Below are positions 8,767 through 17,438 of a DNA stretch of 64,000 nucleotides, piece by piece. A program made the position numbers and the translations under genes. The stretch's first letter is position 1, and the number at the start of each line of letters is the position of its first letter. The DNA comes from Pseudomonas yamanorum (GTDB lineage: Bacteria > Pseudomonadota > Gammaproteobacteria > Pseudomonadales > Pseudomonadaceae). A model generated the notes under the pieces. That model was not told the DNA's origin. It searched no databases and was given only the letters and a program-made list of their open reading frames with translations. The stretch is from contig NZ_JACARE010000014.1 in NCBI RefSeq assembly GCF_013386765.1, positions 20,844-84,843 of the forward strand. Direction: 5' to 3'.

Positions 8767-9399
8767 TTAGTTGTGACCATCAAGGGCGAAGGTCTGGAAG
8801 CCGGGGCGTTGGCTGAGGCGTTCGTAGTAAGTGCTGACAGCAGGGTAGGACGAATGCTCCATGGGTGTCATCCGCCAGCGGTGTACCGACAGGCCGATCA
8901 GGATATCGGCCAGGGTGAAATCTTTACCGGCCACGTAGGCGCCGGTCTTGATGAGTTGCTGTTCCAGCAGGCCCATCTTGTCGTTCCAGCCTTTTACGCC
9001 GGCTTTGATGCGCTGCGGGTCCTGGTAGTCCGGGTTTTTGCGTACCAGGGCGTGGAAGGCGTAGCCCCAGGACGGGTTGAGTTCGGTGGCTTGCCAGTCC
9101 ATCCACTGCTCGACCCTGGCCCGGGCGGCGGGTTCGGCGGGCAGCAGGTCGTGGCGTTGGTGCAGGCCTGCGAGGTAGCGGCAGATGGTGTTGGATTCCC
9201 ACAGTACGCCGTTGGCATCGATCAGTACCGGGACTTGGGCGTTGGGGTTCAGGGCCAGGAATTCGGGGGATTGGGTGGGGGTGAAGCCGATGCCCCAGTC
9301 TTCGCGGTCGTAGGGGATATCCAGTTCCTGGCAGGTCCACAGGACTTTTCGCACGTTGATGGAAGAAGTGCGACCCAGGATTTTCAGCGAATGGCCCAT
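8767..9399 (-). CDS. Glutathione S-transferase family protein
   Basis: 210 aa. The N-terminal thioredoxin fold starts LKILGRTSSINVRKVLWTCQ, with the catalytic Ser/Thr near residues 11-13; NAQVPVLID carries the cis-Pro and WESNTICRYLA the glutathione contact. The C-terminal helical domain contains FTLADILIGLSVHRW, the conserved N-capping Asp motif. First gene of an operon with the epimerase and MFS genes, so it may act on the transported compound or as an isomerase or lyase rather than in general detoxification. Divergently placed from nothing: a REPIN lies upstream. Confidence 0.9.
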   Translation of the reverse strand: MGHSLKILGRTSSINVRKVLWTCQELDIPYDREDWGIGFTPTQSPEFLALNPNAQVPVLIDANGVLWESNTICRYLAGLHQRHDLLPAEPAARARVEQWMDWQATELNPSWGYAFHALVRKNPDYQDPQRIKAGVKGWNDKMGLLEQQLIKTGAYVAGKDFTLADILIGLSVHRWRMTPMEHSSYPAVSTYYERLSQRPGFQTFALDGHN

Positions 9400-9470
9400 G
9401 GTGCTTTCCTGACGAGGGTGAGAAGGCAGGGGGCAATTTAGCAGGGGTATGGAGCGACGACGATTAAAAA

Positions 9471-9557
9471 TGTGGGAGCTGGCTTGCCTGCGATAGCATC
9501 ACCTCGGTATGGCTGATACACCGAGGTGCCTGCATCGCAGGCAAGCCAGCTCCCACA
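9471..9557. repeat. REPIN
   Basis: TGTGGGAGCTGGCTTGCCTG with its inverted partner and inner arms CACCTCGGTAT / ACACCGAGGTG. Nearly identical to the REPIN at 13392-13478, including the loop. Confidence 0.9.
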
Positions 9558-9575
9558 TTGACCGCGTCCGGGCCC

Positions 9576-9812
9576 TTAGCAGCGCGGTGATTCCTGGTCC
9601 ATCAGCTTGCCCATCAGCAATACACCCAATTCACTCAACTGGTGAATGGCCAATGCCGTGTCGCGGTCTTTGCCGGTGAGTTCATCAGACAGGTCGAGCA
9701 ATAACGTGCTGACCGAGGAAAACGTCTCATAGCTGTTGACGATCAGGCTTTCGCTGCTGACGTCGGTGCTGACGGTGAATAAGGAAGGAGGATTCGGAGT
9801 TGCTTTGAACAT
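9576..9812 (-). CDS. DUF6124-like small protein, shortened
   Basis: 78 aa, starting MFKATPNPPSLFTVSTDVSS. Both ends resemble the Pseudomonas DUF6124 family, whose members I recall as about 115-125 aa: an MxKxTPNPP start and a C-terminal SYETFSSVSTLLLDLSDELT...LAIHQLSELG segment. The middle portion (a PVSPY / AAERALDHYL-like region in full-length members) is absent, so TPNPP joins directly to the FTVSTDVS strand. It reads as an internally deleted but open copy. No signal peptide. Function of the family is unknown. Start set by the MFK motif. Confidence 0.7.
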   Translation of the reverse strand: MFKATPNPPSLFTVSTDVSSESLIVNSYETFSSVSTLLLDLSDELTGKDRDTALAIHQLSELGVLLMGKLMDQESPRC

Positions 9813-10153
9813 ATGCGGGATCTCTAACTGGGCCACCACCTGATCGCTACTAAACGAAAGGGTGGCGGCTGCACGCAAGTTAGTAGACCGGTAACCCCAC
9901 ACAAAACCCGGCGCGCCACGAGGGCGCCCTGCGCACAGCCACCATCAAGCACAGACAGGTAAGTCCGACAGATGACGCTCATGCACATTTGTATGGGGCT
10001 GCTCAGGCTACTAAACCCGATCACTGAGAAATTCAGCGACCGGGCAACCTTAGAGAGCCCTACCCAGGCGCACAAGCCGGCGGATTCTGACGTACCTGTA
10101 GGCAATGGGACAAGGCGCTGCCATCAACATCAGTCACTTCCTACAGCTACCGC
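9813..10153. other. Intergenic stretch without a recognisable gene
   Basis: About 340 nt between the DUF6124-like gene and gntR. Small ORFs in several frames have no family signature. The only pattern noted is that CTACTAAAC occurs twice (about 9847 and 10009). It may hold the DUF6124 gene promoter and the 3' untranslated region of gntR. Confidence 0.5.
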
Positions 10154-11182
10154 CTAGGTGCTCTCGCGCACCTTCAGCTCAAACCCCATGTCCACCACCG
10201 GCCGGGCGATCTTGTTGCCCGCCATCACCGTCAACAAATGCTCCGCCGCACGCCGGCCAATGGCTTCGCGGGGCGTACTGATGCTGCTTAAACGCGGCAC
10301 CATGAACGAGGACGACGGCAGGTCGTTGAAGCCCAACACCGAGATCTGCTCCGGTATCTTGATGCCATGACGCAGCGCTTCCAGTAACGCGCCCTGAGCC
10401 AGGTCGTCGTTACCAAAGAAGATCGCGTCCACGTCCGGATGGCTGGCCAGCAGTTGCAGGAACAACTCGCCGCCCAGGCCCAGCGACGACGGCCGTGGCG
10501 TCAGTACTTCCAGTGCCGGGTCGTACAACCCCGCCTGTTGCAACGCCCGACGAAAGCCTTCACCGCGCAATAACGTGCGCTGGTCCAGTTGCGCACCGAT
10601 GTAGGCCAGGCGCTTGCGACCCCGTGAGATAAGATGCGCCGCCGCCGTTTCCCCCGCGTTCAACTGCGAAAAGCCTACGCAGTTCAGGCCGGCATTCGGG
10701 TCCAGATCCATCATGTACACACACGGCACATTGCTCGATTCCACCATGCGCCGGGCACTTTCCGTACGGTCAAACCCGGTCAGCAGCAAACCCCGTGGCT
10801 GATAGGCCATGTAGTTGCGCAGCAGGTCTTCTTCTTCATCGCGGGAATAATGGGTGTTGCCGATCAGCACTTCGAAGCCCTTGGGCCGCAGCACCTGGTG
10901 GATGGCTTCCAGGGTTTCGATAAACAAAAGGTTGGACAGCGACGGCACCAGCACCACCACCGACTGGCTCTGGGCCGACGCCAGGGCACGGGCGGCCGGG
11001 TTGACCACGTAGCTCAGTTCGGCGGCAGCTTTTTGCACTTTTTCCACCAGTTCGGTGGCCACGGTGCTGATGCCGCGCAAGGCCCGGGAGGCGGTAATCG
11101 GGCTTACGCCGGCCAGGCGCGCGACTTCATTGAGGGTAGGGCGGCCCGTGGTGCGGGTATTTTTATCGTTCTTGGGAGTCAT
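10154..11182 (-). CDS. gntR: LacI-family gluconate repressor GntR
   Basis: 342 aa. The LacI-type HTH reads RPTLNEVARLAGVSPITASR, followed by the hinge helix NPAARALASAQ and a periplasmic-binding-like effector domain (VVVLVPSLSNLLF...). The length matches Pseudomonas GntR. The start at the internal ATG (MTPKNDKNTR) is chosen to give that length; an in-frame start at 11197 adds only five residues. It is divergent from gntK-gntP, and TAGCGCT operator copies precede gntR, gntK and gntP, fitting autoregulation and gluconate-induced derepression. Confidence 0.93.
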   Translation of the reverse strand: MTPKNDKNTRTTGRPTLNEVARLAGVSPITASRALRGISTVATELVEKVQKAAAELSYVVNPAARALASAQSQSVVVLVPSLSNLLFIETLEAIHQVLRPKGFEVLIGNTHYSRDEEEDLLRNYMAYQPRGLLLTGFDRTESARRMVESSNVPCVYMMDLDPNAGLNCVGFSQLNAGETAAAHLISRGRKRLAYIGAQLDQRTLLRGEGFRRALQQAGLYDPALEVLTPRPSSLGLGGELFLQLLASHPDVDAIFFGNDDLAQGALLEALRHGIKIPEQISVLGFNDLPSSSFMVPRLSSISTPREAIGRRAAEHLLTVMAGNKIARPVVDMGFELKVREST

Positions 11183-11211
11183 CAGGCGGCTTGCCAAACA
11201 AAAATCGAGGC

Positions 11212-11225
11212 ACTAAGGTAGCGCT
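11212..11225. promoter_or_regulatory. GntR operator upstream of gntR
   Basis: ACTAAGGTAGCGCT matches AC-N-AAG-N-TAGCGCT, which I recall as the Pseudomonas GntR operator, and lies 30 nt upstream of the gntR start. This fits autorepression. Confidence 0.75.
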
Positions 11226-11362
11226 GTCTCCAAGACCCTGCAAATTCTTGAACGTCGGGATGCCTGTTCCCGTTCAAACCTTTGGAGCAGATGCACGCGT
11301 CACTCCATAAAAATGACAAGACGGCGCGGGAAAAGCCTGTTTTTGCACTAGCCTTACAGCGT

Positions 11363-11376
11363 GCAAAGGTAGCGCT
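11363..11376. promoter_or_regulatory. GntR operator upstream of gntK
   Basis: GCAAAGGTAGCGCT, one mismatch to the AC-N-AAG-N-TAGCGCT pattern, 21 nt before the gntK ATG. Confidence 0.75.
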
Positions 11377-11397
11377 ATCTGCGTCTTGAGGTGTTTC

Positions 11398-11931
11398 ATG
11401 AGTCAACCTGTTACTGCCCTCGTGATCATGGGTGTTTCCGGCTGTGGCAAGTCCAGCGTTAGCGAGGCCTTGTGCCTGCTGAACGGCGCCACTGCCATCG
11501 AAGGCGACAGCTTTCACCCCGCCGCGAACATCGAGAAGATGAGTGCCGGCCATCCCCTTAACGACGACGACCGCGCCGGCTGGCTCGACATCCTGTGCGA
11601 TGAACTGCGCCGCTCGCTCAAAGCCGGCGAGCATCCGGTGCTCACCTGTTCGGCCCTGAAGAAGAAATACCGCGACCACCTGCGCGAAGCCGCGCCGGGC
11701 CTGGGGTTTGTGTTTCTGGAGCTGACCCGCGAAGTCGCCGCCGACCGTGTGTCCCATCGCCCCGGCCATTTCATGCCGGCAAGCCTCATAGACAGCCAGT
11801 TCGCCACCCTTGAATCGCCGGTGGGCGAGCCATTGACTCTGGCCCTCAACGCCAGCGTAGACAGCGTCGAAGAGCTGGCCGAGCAAACCAATGCCTGGTG
11901 GCTCGAACACGGCTTTGAACCAACCCAATAA
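11398..11931 (+). CDS. gntK: Gluconokinase
   Basis: 177 aa. Phosphorylates gluconate to 6-phosphogluconate for the Entner-Doudoroff route. The P-loop is GVSGCGKSS (about residues 12-20), then EGDSFHPAANIEKMSAGHPL, the gluconokinase signature, TCSALKKKYRDHLR and HFMPASLIDSQFATLE. The ATG at 11398 is favoured over an in-frame ATG 12 nt upstream because the P-loop spacing fits family members. Upstream of gntP in the same direction, with TAGCGCT operators before both. Confidence 0.95.
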   Translation: MSQPVTALVIMGVSGCGKSSVSEALCLLNGATAIEGDSFHPAANIEKMSAGHPLNDDDRAGWLDILCDELRRSLKAGEHPVLTCSALKKKYRDHLREAAPGLGFVFLELTREVAADRVSHRPGHFMPASLIDSQFATLESPVGEPLTLALNASVDSVEELAEQTNAWWLEHGFEPTQ

Positions 11932-11940
11932 TTTTTTGCC

Positions 11941-11960
11941 GGACAAGATAGCGCTGTCCG
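11941..11960. promoter_or_regulatory. GntR operator upstream of gntP
   Basis: GGACAAGATAGCGCTGTCC is a near-perfect dyad centred on AGCGCT in the 84-nt gntK-gntP gap. It suggests gntP has its own GntR-controlled promoter in addition to read-through from gntK. Confidence 0.7.
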
Positions 11961-12015
11961 CCTGCACTGAATTGTTTACCCGCTTTAATAACAACAACAA
12001 ACAGGAGAGACCCCC

Positions 12016-13371
12016 ATGTTTGGCTTGTCCCACGATACCTACCTGCTACTCGATGCAGTGGTCACCATTATCGGCCTGATCGTGTTGATCACCCGGTTCA
12101 AAGTCCACCCGTTCCTGGCGCTGATCATCGCCGCAGGCTTCCTCGGCCTGACCTCGGGCATGCCCGTGGACAAGATCATCAAGGCCTTCCAGGACGGCTT
12201 TGGCGGGGTGCTCGGCTTTGTCGGGATTATCCTCGCGCTGGGTACGATGCTTGGCAAGATGATGGCCGATTCCGGCGGTGCCGATCAGATCGCCCAAACC
12301 CTGGTGCGGGCCTTCGGCAAGGAGAAGGTGCAGTGGGCCATGATGTTCGCCGCGTTCCTGGTGGGCATTCCGCTGTTCTTCGAGATCGGTTTTGTACTGC
12401 TGATCCCGCTGGTGTTTATCGTGGCGCGCCGCACCGGCGTGTCGCTGATCAAGATCGGCATCCCGCTGCTGGCCGGCCTGTCGGCGGTGCACGGCCTGGT
12501 GCCACCGCACCCGGGCCCGTTGCTGGCGATCGGCGTGTTCGGTGCCGACATCGGCAAGACCATTCTCTACGGCCTGATTGTCGCGCTGCCTACAGCCATC
12601 ATCGCCGGCCCGCTCTACGGTTCGTTTATCGCCAAGTACATCCCGGGCAACCCGTCCCAGGAGCTGGTGGACCAACTGGCCAGTGAGCAGCCGGAGTCCA
12701 AGACCCTGCCGAGCTTCAGCATCACCCTGATCACCGTGCTGCTGCCGGTGTTCCTGATGCTGCTGAAAACCTTTGCCGACGTCGCCCTGCCGGACGGCCA
12801 CGTGATCCGCAACTGGATGGACATGATCGGTCACCCGATCACCGCCTTGCTGCTGGCCTTGCTGCTGTCGCTGTACACCTTTGGCCATCGCCAGGGCATC
12901 GGTTCCAAGCAAATCCTCAAGCTGCTCGACGCCAGCCTGGCGCCGACTGCGGCGATCATCCTGATCATCGGTGCCGGTGGTGGTTTCAAGCAGATGCTGG
13001 TGACCAGCGGCGTGGGTGATGTGATCGGCCATATGGCGGTGACCGCGCAGATCAACCCGATCCTGCTGGCCTGGCTGGTAGCGGCGGTGATTCGTGTGGC
13101 CACTGGCTCCGCGACCGTGGCGACCATTACCGGCGCCGGCATTGTGGTGCCGGTGGTGGGGATGATTCCTGGCGTGAACCGCGAGTTGCTCGTATTGGCG
13201 ACGGGGGCGGGCTCGTTGGTGCTGTCTCACGTCAACGATGCGGGGTTCTGGCTGGTGAAGCAGTACTTCAACATGACCGTGGCCGAGACGTTCAAGACCT
13301 GGACGGCGATGGAGACCATCCTGTCGGTGGTGGCGTTGGGCTTTATCATGTTGCTGTCGTTGGTGGTCTAA
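12016..13371 (+). CDS. gntP: Gluconate:H+ symporter, GntP family
   Basis: 451 aa, typical of GntP permeases, with about 12-14 hydrophobic segments. Family landmarks are GLVPPHPGPLLAIGVFGADI, GTMLGKMMADSGGADQIAQT and RVATGSATVATITGAGIV. It imports gluconate across the inner membrane for gntK. ATG with AGGAGAG upstream. A separate GntR operator lies in the gap to gntK. The orthologue is called gntP or gntT in different annotations. Confidence 0.95.
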   Translation: MFGLSHDTYLLLDAVVTIIGLIVLITRFKVHPFLALIIAAGFLGLTSGMPVDKIIKAFQDGFGGVLGFVGIILALGTMLGKMMADSGGADQIAQTLVRAFGKEKVQWAMMFAAFLVGIPLFFEIGFVLLIPLVFIVARRTGVSLIKIGIPLLAGLSAVHGLVPPHPGPLLAIGVFGADIGKTILYGLIVALPTAIIAGPLYGSFIAKYIPGNPSQELVDQLASEQPESKTLPSFSITLITVLLPVFLMLLKTFADVALPDGHVIRNWMDMIGHPITALLLALLLSLYTFGHRQGIGSKQILKLLDASLAPTAAIILIIGAGGGFKQMLVTSGVGDVIGHMAVTAQINPILLAWLVAAVIRVATGSATVATITGAGIVVPVVGMIPGVNRELLVLATGAGSLVLSHVNDAGFWLVKQYFNMTVAETFKTWTAMETILSVVALGFIMLLSLVV

Positions 13372-13391
13372 CAGGCACACCGCAAAACAAA

Positions 13392-13478
13392 TGTGGGAGC
13401 TGGCTTGCCTGCGATAGCATCACCTCGGTATGGCTGATATACCGAGGTGCCTGCATCGCAGGCAAGCCAGCTCCTACA
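13392..13478. repeat. REPIN
   Basis: Inverted REP arms, TGTGGGAGCTGGCTTGCCTG on the left and a right arm ending CAGCTCCTACA, with inner arms CACCTCGGTAT / ATACCGAGGTG. Near-copy of the element at 9471-9557; located between the gntP and alaC stops. Confidence 0.9.
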
Positions 13479-13496
13479 TAGATTGGGTTTCTACCG

Positions 13497-14723
13497 TTAG
13501 ATTGGGTCAGGCGTCAGCTTTTTAACCAGCCCATCCGCCCGGAACATCGCCCGGATGCCCCGCACTGCCTGGCGAATCCGGTCCTGGTTTTCGATCAGCG
13601 CAAATCGCACATGGTCGTCGCCATATTCACCAAAGCCAATCCCCGGCGACACACACACCTTCGCCTCAAGCAGCAACTTCTTGGCAAACTCCAGCGACCC
13701 CATCGCGGCATACGCCTCGGGGATCTTCGCCCAGACGTACATCGATGCCTTCGGGTTCTCGACCATCCAGCCCAACTCATGCAGGCCTTTGACCAGTACG
13801 TTACGCCGCTGGCGGTACTGCTCGGCAATGTCTTTCACGCACTGCTGATCGCCTTCCAGCGCGGCAATCGCCGCCACTTGCAGCGGGGTGAAGGTGCCGT
13901 AGTCGTGGTAACTCTTGATCCGCGCCAGGGCGTTGACCAGTTCCGGGTTGCCCACCATGAAACCAATGCGCCAGCCGGCCATGTTGTAGCTCTTGGACAG
14001 GGTGAAAAACTCCACCGCAATGTCCTTGGCGCCCGGCACTTGCATGATCGAAGGGGCTTTCCAGCCGTCGTAGACGATGTCGGCGTAGGCCAGGTCATGC
14101 ACCACCAGCACGTCGTACTGCTTGGCCAGGGCGATCACTCGTTCGAAGAAGTCCAGCTCCACGCACTGCGCGGTGGGGTTGGACGGGAAACCGAGGATCA
14201 TCATCTTCGGCTTGGGAATCGAGCCACGGATAGCGCGTTCCAGTTCAGCGAAGAAATCCACGCCGGGAATCAGCGGCACCGAACGCACCTGGGCACCGGC
14301 AATCACGGCACCGTAGATGTGAATCGGGTAGCTGGGGTTGGGCACCAGCACCGTGTCGCCCTGGTCCAGGGTGGCCAGCATCAAGTGCGCCAGGCCTTCC
14401 TTGGAACCGATGGTCACGATGGCTTCGGTTTCCGGGTCGATGTCCACTTCGTAGCGGTCTTTGTACCAGCGGGAAATCGCCCGGCGCAGCCGCGGAATGC
14501 CTTTGGAGGTGGAGTAACCGTGGGTGTCTTCACGCTGGGCGACGGTGACCATTTTTTCCACGATGTGCGGTGGAGTGGCGCCGTCGGGGTTACCCATGCT
14601 CAAGTCGATGATGTCTTCGCCGCGCCGACGCGCAGCCATCTTCAGCTCGGCAGTGATATTGAAAACGTAAGGGGGGAGTCGATCTATGCGCGCAAAGCGG
14701 CGCGGCGAACTTGGTTCGGCCAT
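13497..14723 (-). CDS. alaC: Alanine transaminase AlaC
   Basis: 408 aa class I PLP aminotransferase. Makes alanine from pyruvate and glutamate. Landmarks are [15 protein letters not shown] (substrate region), [13 protein letters not shown] (phosphate-binding region), [10 protein letters not shown], the Asp of [13 protein letters not shown], the PLP lysine in [14 protein letters not shown] and Arg in [10 protein letters not shown]. High similarity in pattern to E. coli AlaC (YfdZ). ATG start confirmed by family length. Monocistronic, convergent with gntP, divergent from the GyrI-like gene at 14920. Confidence 0.92.
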   Translation of the reverse strand: MAEPSSPRRFARIDRLPPYVFNITAELKMAARRRGEDIIDLSMGNPDGATPPHIVEKMVTVAQREDTHGYSTSKGIPRLRRAISRWYKDRYEVDIDPETEAIVTIGSKEGLAHLMLATLDQGDTVLVPNPSYPIHIYGAVIAGAQVRSVPLIPGVDFFAELERAIRGSIPKPKMMILGFPSNPTAQCVELDFFERVIALAKQYDVLVVHDLAYADIVYDGWKAPSIMQVPGAKDIAVEFFTLSKSYNMAGWRIGFMVGNPELVNALARIKSYHDYGTFTPLQVAAIAALEGDQQCVKDIAEQYRQRRNVLVKGLHELGWMVENPKASMYVWAKIPEAYAAMGSLEFAKKLLLEAKVCVSPGIGFGEYGDDHVRFALIENQDRIRQAVRGIRAMFRADGLVKKLTPDPI

Positions 14724-14919
14724 TGTTGCCTCGAAATACGTAAGCGCCCGGAACCGTCCGAGCGACGTCGGCCACTGCGGTGGCCTGCGGGGCAGACAAT
14801 ACGGTCGATGATGGCCAATTGTCCAGATGCGGCTGTAAAAATTTCTGCTTGGAGTACGGCCGGGATATGCCCCTATACTCTACGCGGGTTTGTTCCCTCA
14901 TAAGAAGGAGACTGTTCAG

Positions 14920-15402
14920 ATGGATCAACAGACAAAACTGCCGTTACAGCCGCGCATGGAAGAGGGCAAGGCCCTGGTGATCGCGGGTGTGCAAGGGCGT
15001 TACTCGAAAGCCACGATTGGCGATATTCCCAAGTTATGGGAGTTGTTTGACAGCTGCTTCAGAGAGATCAAGAAGCGCGTGGGCGGCGTGACTTACGGCG
15101 TGTGCTACAACGCCAGGCACGATGAATTCGACTACCTGGCCGGTGTTGAAGTCCCGACCAAGGGCGATGTGCCGAGCAACTTCCAGTCGATTGAAATACC
15201 CGCCCATCGTTATGCCGTGTTCCCGCACTACGGCCCGGTGCAGGCGCTGGCGCAGACCTATGAACGTATCATGTTCGAGTGGCTGCCGGGTTCAGGGTAC
15301 AAGGTGGTCGGGGCTGATTTTGAGCGCTACAGCGCCGACTTCGATGTGGATAAGGGCACGGGCTCAGTAGAAATTTGGATTCCGATCGAAGCTGAGTCCT
15401 GA
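14920..15402 (+). CDS. GyrI-like / AraC effector-binding-domain protein
   Basis: 160 aa free-standing effector-binding domain, the fold seen in GyrI/SbmC and at the C-terminus of Rob. Typical patterns are LWELFDSCFREIKKRVG, YGVCYNARHDEFDYLAGVEV, IEIPAHRYAVFPHYGPV and VEIWIPIE at the end. Such proteins bind small amphipathic or toxic molecules, and some hydrolyse cyclopropanoids or sequester gyrase inhibitors. No DNA-binding domain. The ATG at 14920 is set by GAAGGAG 9 nt upstream. Confidence 0.88.
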   Translation: MDQQTKLPLQPRMEEGKALVIAGVQGRYSKATIGDIPKLWELFDSCFREIKKRVGGVTYGVCYNARHDEFDYLAGVEVPTKGDVPSNFQSIEIPAHRYAVFPHYGPVQALAQTYERIMFEWLPGSGYKVVGADFERYSADFDVDKGTGSVEIWIPIEAES

Positions 15403-15412
15403 TGGCTTGAAA

Positions 15413-15441
15413 CACCGGGTGGGAGCGCCTCCCACCCGGTG
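15413..15441. terminator. Bidirectional hairpin between convergent genes
   Basis: A perfect 13-bp stem CACCGGGTGGGAG/CTCCCACCCGGTG with a 3-nt loop between the stops at 15402 and 15450. It has no clear U-run, so it may be an intrinsic terminator acting both ways or only a transcript-stabilising hairpin. Confidence 0.55.
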
Positions 15442-15449
15442 GCCGTGAC

Positions 15450-16634
15450 TCAGGTGTCGTTGAGCAGACGCGTGATATAGGTGTAGTAGTTCTCGTTGGG
15501 GCCGGACACCAGGAATTTTTCGCCAGGGTGCTGCAACTCTACGGTGTCTACAAAAGCCCTCCCCGGGCCGCTGCTCCTTGTGTAGGCCAGCGCCACACCT
15601 GCATTCCCAAAGCTTTGATCCTTGCGTGCATCGCGGGTGTACCTCACCAGTTTGGTGGTGAACCCCGTTGCTTGTTCCCGAGCCAATACCACGACTTTTC
15701 CGTCGCTCTGGACCACGTGGCAGACATAGGAGCCGTCTTCCACGTCGCTATGCAGCACTGCGCCTTGATTGAACGTATGGTCCGGTTGTCCATTGGCGGT
15801 GAAACCGGCCACGAAATTTTGGGTTTGCCGCAGTTTGGCGTTTGACCCGGCGACGGTGATTCGATCCTGATCGTCGACCACGATACTGAAGATACATAAC
15901 GGGTTGTCGGCATCTGCAGAGTTCAGCTCAACATGGCCGGCGGTGCCAAACAGGGGGTCGAGTTTCCCAGTATCGTCGTAGCAACTGATAATGGCTTTGT
16001 CCTTATGGGTACCGACCACCAGAAGGCGGCCGTCCTTGCGAAATGCCAGGTCATGCAATGCTGTGCCGGGAACATAAACACGCCATTCTCTATTTGGTAA
16101 TGAGCGCTTTGATGCATCGCCGGCGATTTTGAAAATATGACTGTCGTATTGGGAGGTCCTGAATGCCACAAAGACTTCCCCGTCACTTTCACGAACCTTC
16201 AGACCCCATTTTTGTATCAGGTCGTCTACGATGGTCTGGAAAAGTGGAACCGTGCCGTTAAGGGATGGGGCGAAGTCCAGGTCCGGCATGCCTTCTCGAG
16301 TGAACCGGGTGACGTAAGCATCATAATGAGAGGCGCTGTGTAGTCCCCATAGCACCAGGTATTTGCCATCGGCTTGCACAGTCATTGCAGCGAACAGGCC
16401 GTTTCCCCGAAGAGAAGTGGTCGCGAGTTCTTTCTCGAAATACCCGTCGACGTCGTGTTTTACCGCTTCGAAAGCGTATTCGGTTTGTGTGCTGTGCTTG
16501 ATTCCTGCCGTGATCAGGGTTTGGTCGTCGAGCAGACGGGTGAATCCGGCGAGTGGTTCCAAGCGAACGATACCGTTGTGGTCTGTGCCAAAGCTGGTAT
16601 CCAAACTGCCGGCAATGTTTAGGGCGTTGGTCAT
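15450..16634 (-). CDS. Delta-60 repeat protein
   Basis: 394 aa made of about six imperfect repeats of roughly 50-60 residues, each with an LDxxFG-type motif: GSLDTSFGTDHNG, PDLDFAPSLNG, LDPLFGTAGHVEL, PDHTFNQGAV, KDQSFGNAGVAL. This is the delta-60 repeat pattern, predicted to form a beta-propeller-like or beta-solenoid fold. No signal peptide, no catalytic motif. The start at 16634 follows GGAG and precedes the first repeat; the ORF could extend 29 residues to 16721 but those look non-coding. Function unknown. Confidence 0.75.
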   Translation of the reverse strand: MTNALNIAGSLDTSFGTDHNGIVRLEPLAGFTRLLDDQTLITAGIKHSTQTEYAFEAVKHDVDGYFEKELATTSLRGNGLFAAMTVQADGKYLVLWGLHSASHYDAYVTRFTREGMPDLDFAPSLNGTVPLFQTIVDDLIQKWGLKVRESDGEVFVAFRTSQYDSHIFKIAGDASKRSLPNREWRVYVPGTALHDLAFRKDGRLLVVGTHKDKAIISCYDDTGKLDPLFGTAGHVELNSADADNPLCIFSIVVDDQDRITVAGSNAKLRQTQNFVAGFTANGQPDHTFNQGAVLHSDVEDGSYVCHVVQSDGKVVVLAREQATGFTTKLVRYTRDARKDQSFGNAGVALAYTRSSGPGRAFVDTVELQHPGEKFLVSGPNENYYTYITRLLNDT

Positions 16635-16799
16635 GATGGAGCTCCTTGTGAGTGGCAAGTTATCCACACCTGCTCCTTCAACATCACGAAGCGACAACGT
16701 CGGAGCAGCAGTACACACCACAAACCGCAGGGCGGATAGCTGTTAGAAATAACAGGTAGGGCGCACACAAGGGGCCGGCGAGGCGTTCGCAGCCTCCTC

Positions 16800-17405
16800 T
16801 CAATACAGTGTGGCCTTGACCCGCTCCGGCATTTCCCGGTCATAGGCTTCGGCGTCAAATGCCCCGTCATTCAAGCGCTTGTGAAACGCCCCGGCGCTGG
16901 GCAGTGCCGAGCGATCCAGATGCTTTTCCGGGTTCCAGCAATCGGAGCGCACAAACGCTTTGGAGCAATGGAAATACGCCGCCTCCACCTGCACCAGAAT
17001 CACCGAGCGGGCCGCTTTGCCATTCACCGCAAAGCTCTCCAGTAACTCGGGCTCGATGGAAATCTGCGCGCGACCGTTGACCCGCAAGGTCTCGCCAATT
17101 CCCGGGATGATGAACAGCAACGCAATACGCGGGTCCACCACCAGGTTACGCAAGGTGTCGAGGCGGTTATTCCCCGGCCGATCCGGAATGGCCAACGTGC
17201 GCTCATCGATGATTCGTACAAACCCAGGCACATCGCCACGGGGCGAGCCATCAATGCCGTCCGGGCCGGACGAACTGACCACCACCAGGGGAGAGGCGCG
17301 GACCATGGCCTGGTAATCCTCGTTGAGAAACGGGATTTCCTTGCGCACGGCCCGCTCGTGGGGGAGGCCGTAGAGGGATTCGAGTTGTTCCAGCGTGGTC
17401 AGCAT
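16800..17405 (-). CDS. PPOX-class FMN-dependent flavoprotein
   Basis: 201 aa split-barrel flavoprotein of the pyridoxamine-phosphate-oxidase superfamily, closest in pattern to the MSMEG_1061 subfamily. FMN-binding landmarks are VVSSSGPDGIDGSPRGDVPG, IPDRPGNNRLDTLRNL and LLFIIPGIGETLRVNG. The C-terminal CSKAFVRSDCWNPEKHLDRS is characteristic. Probably a cytosolic oxidoreductase or F420/FMN-type reductase; substrate unknown. Unlinked to neighbours by operon spacing. Confidence 0.88.
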   Translation of the reverse strand: MLTTLEQLESLYGLPHERAVRKEIPFLNEDYQAMVRASPLVVVSSSGPDGIDGSPRGDVPGFVRIIDERTLAIPDRPGNNRLDTLRNLVVDPRIALLFIIPGIGETLRVNGRAQISIEPELLESFAVNGKAARSVILVQVEAAYFHCSKAFVRSDCWNPEKHLDRSALPSAGAFHKRLNDGAFDAEAYDREMPERVKATLY

Positions 17406-17438
17406 TGGGACTCCTTATCGATCGGTCAGGGGATGTGT

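Noticed and set aside
8068..9441. 457-aa plus-strand ORF over the epimerase and GST genes
   Set aside because: Gly/Val-rich shadow spanning two real genes on the other strand.
9824..10157. Small ORFs between the DUF6124 gene and gntR
   Set aside because: Opposed overlapping frames without ribosome sites or conserved motifs.
12046..13380. 444-aa minus-strand ORF opposite gntP
   Set aside because: Shadow frame with His/Gln/Asp-rich composition; gntP carries the true family motifs.
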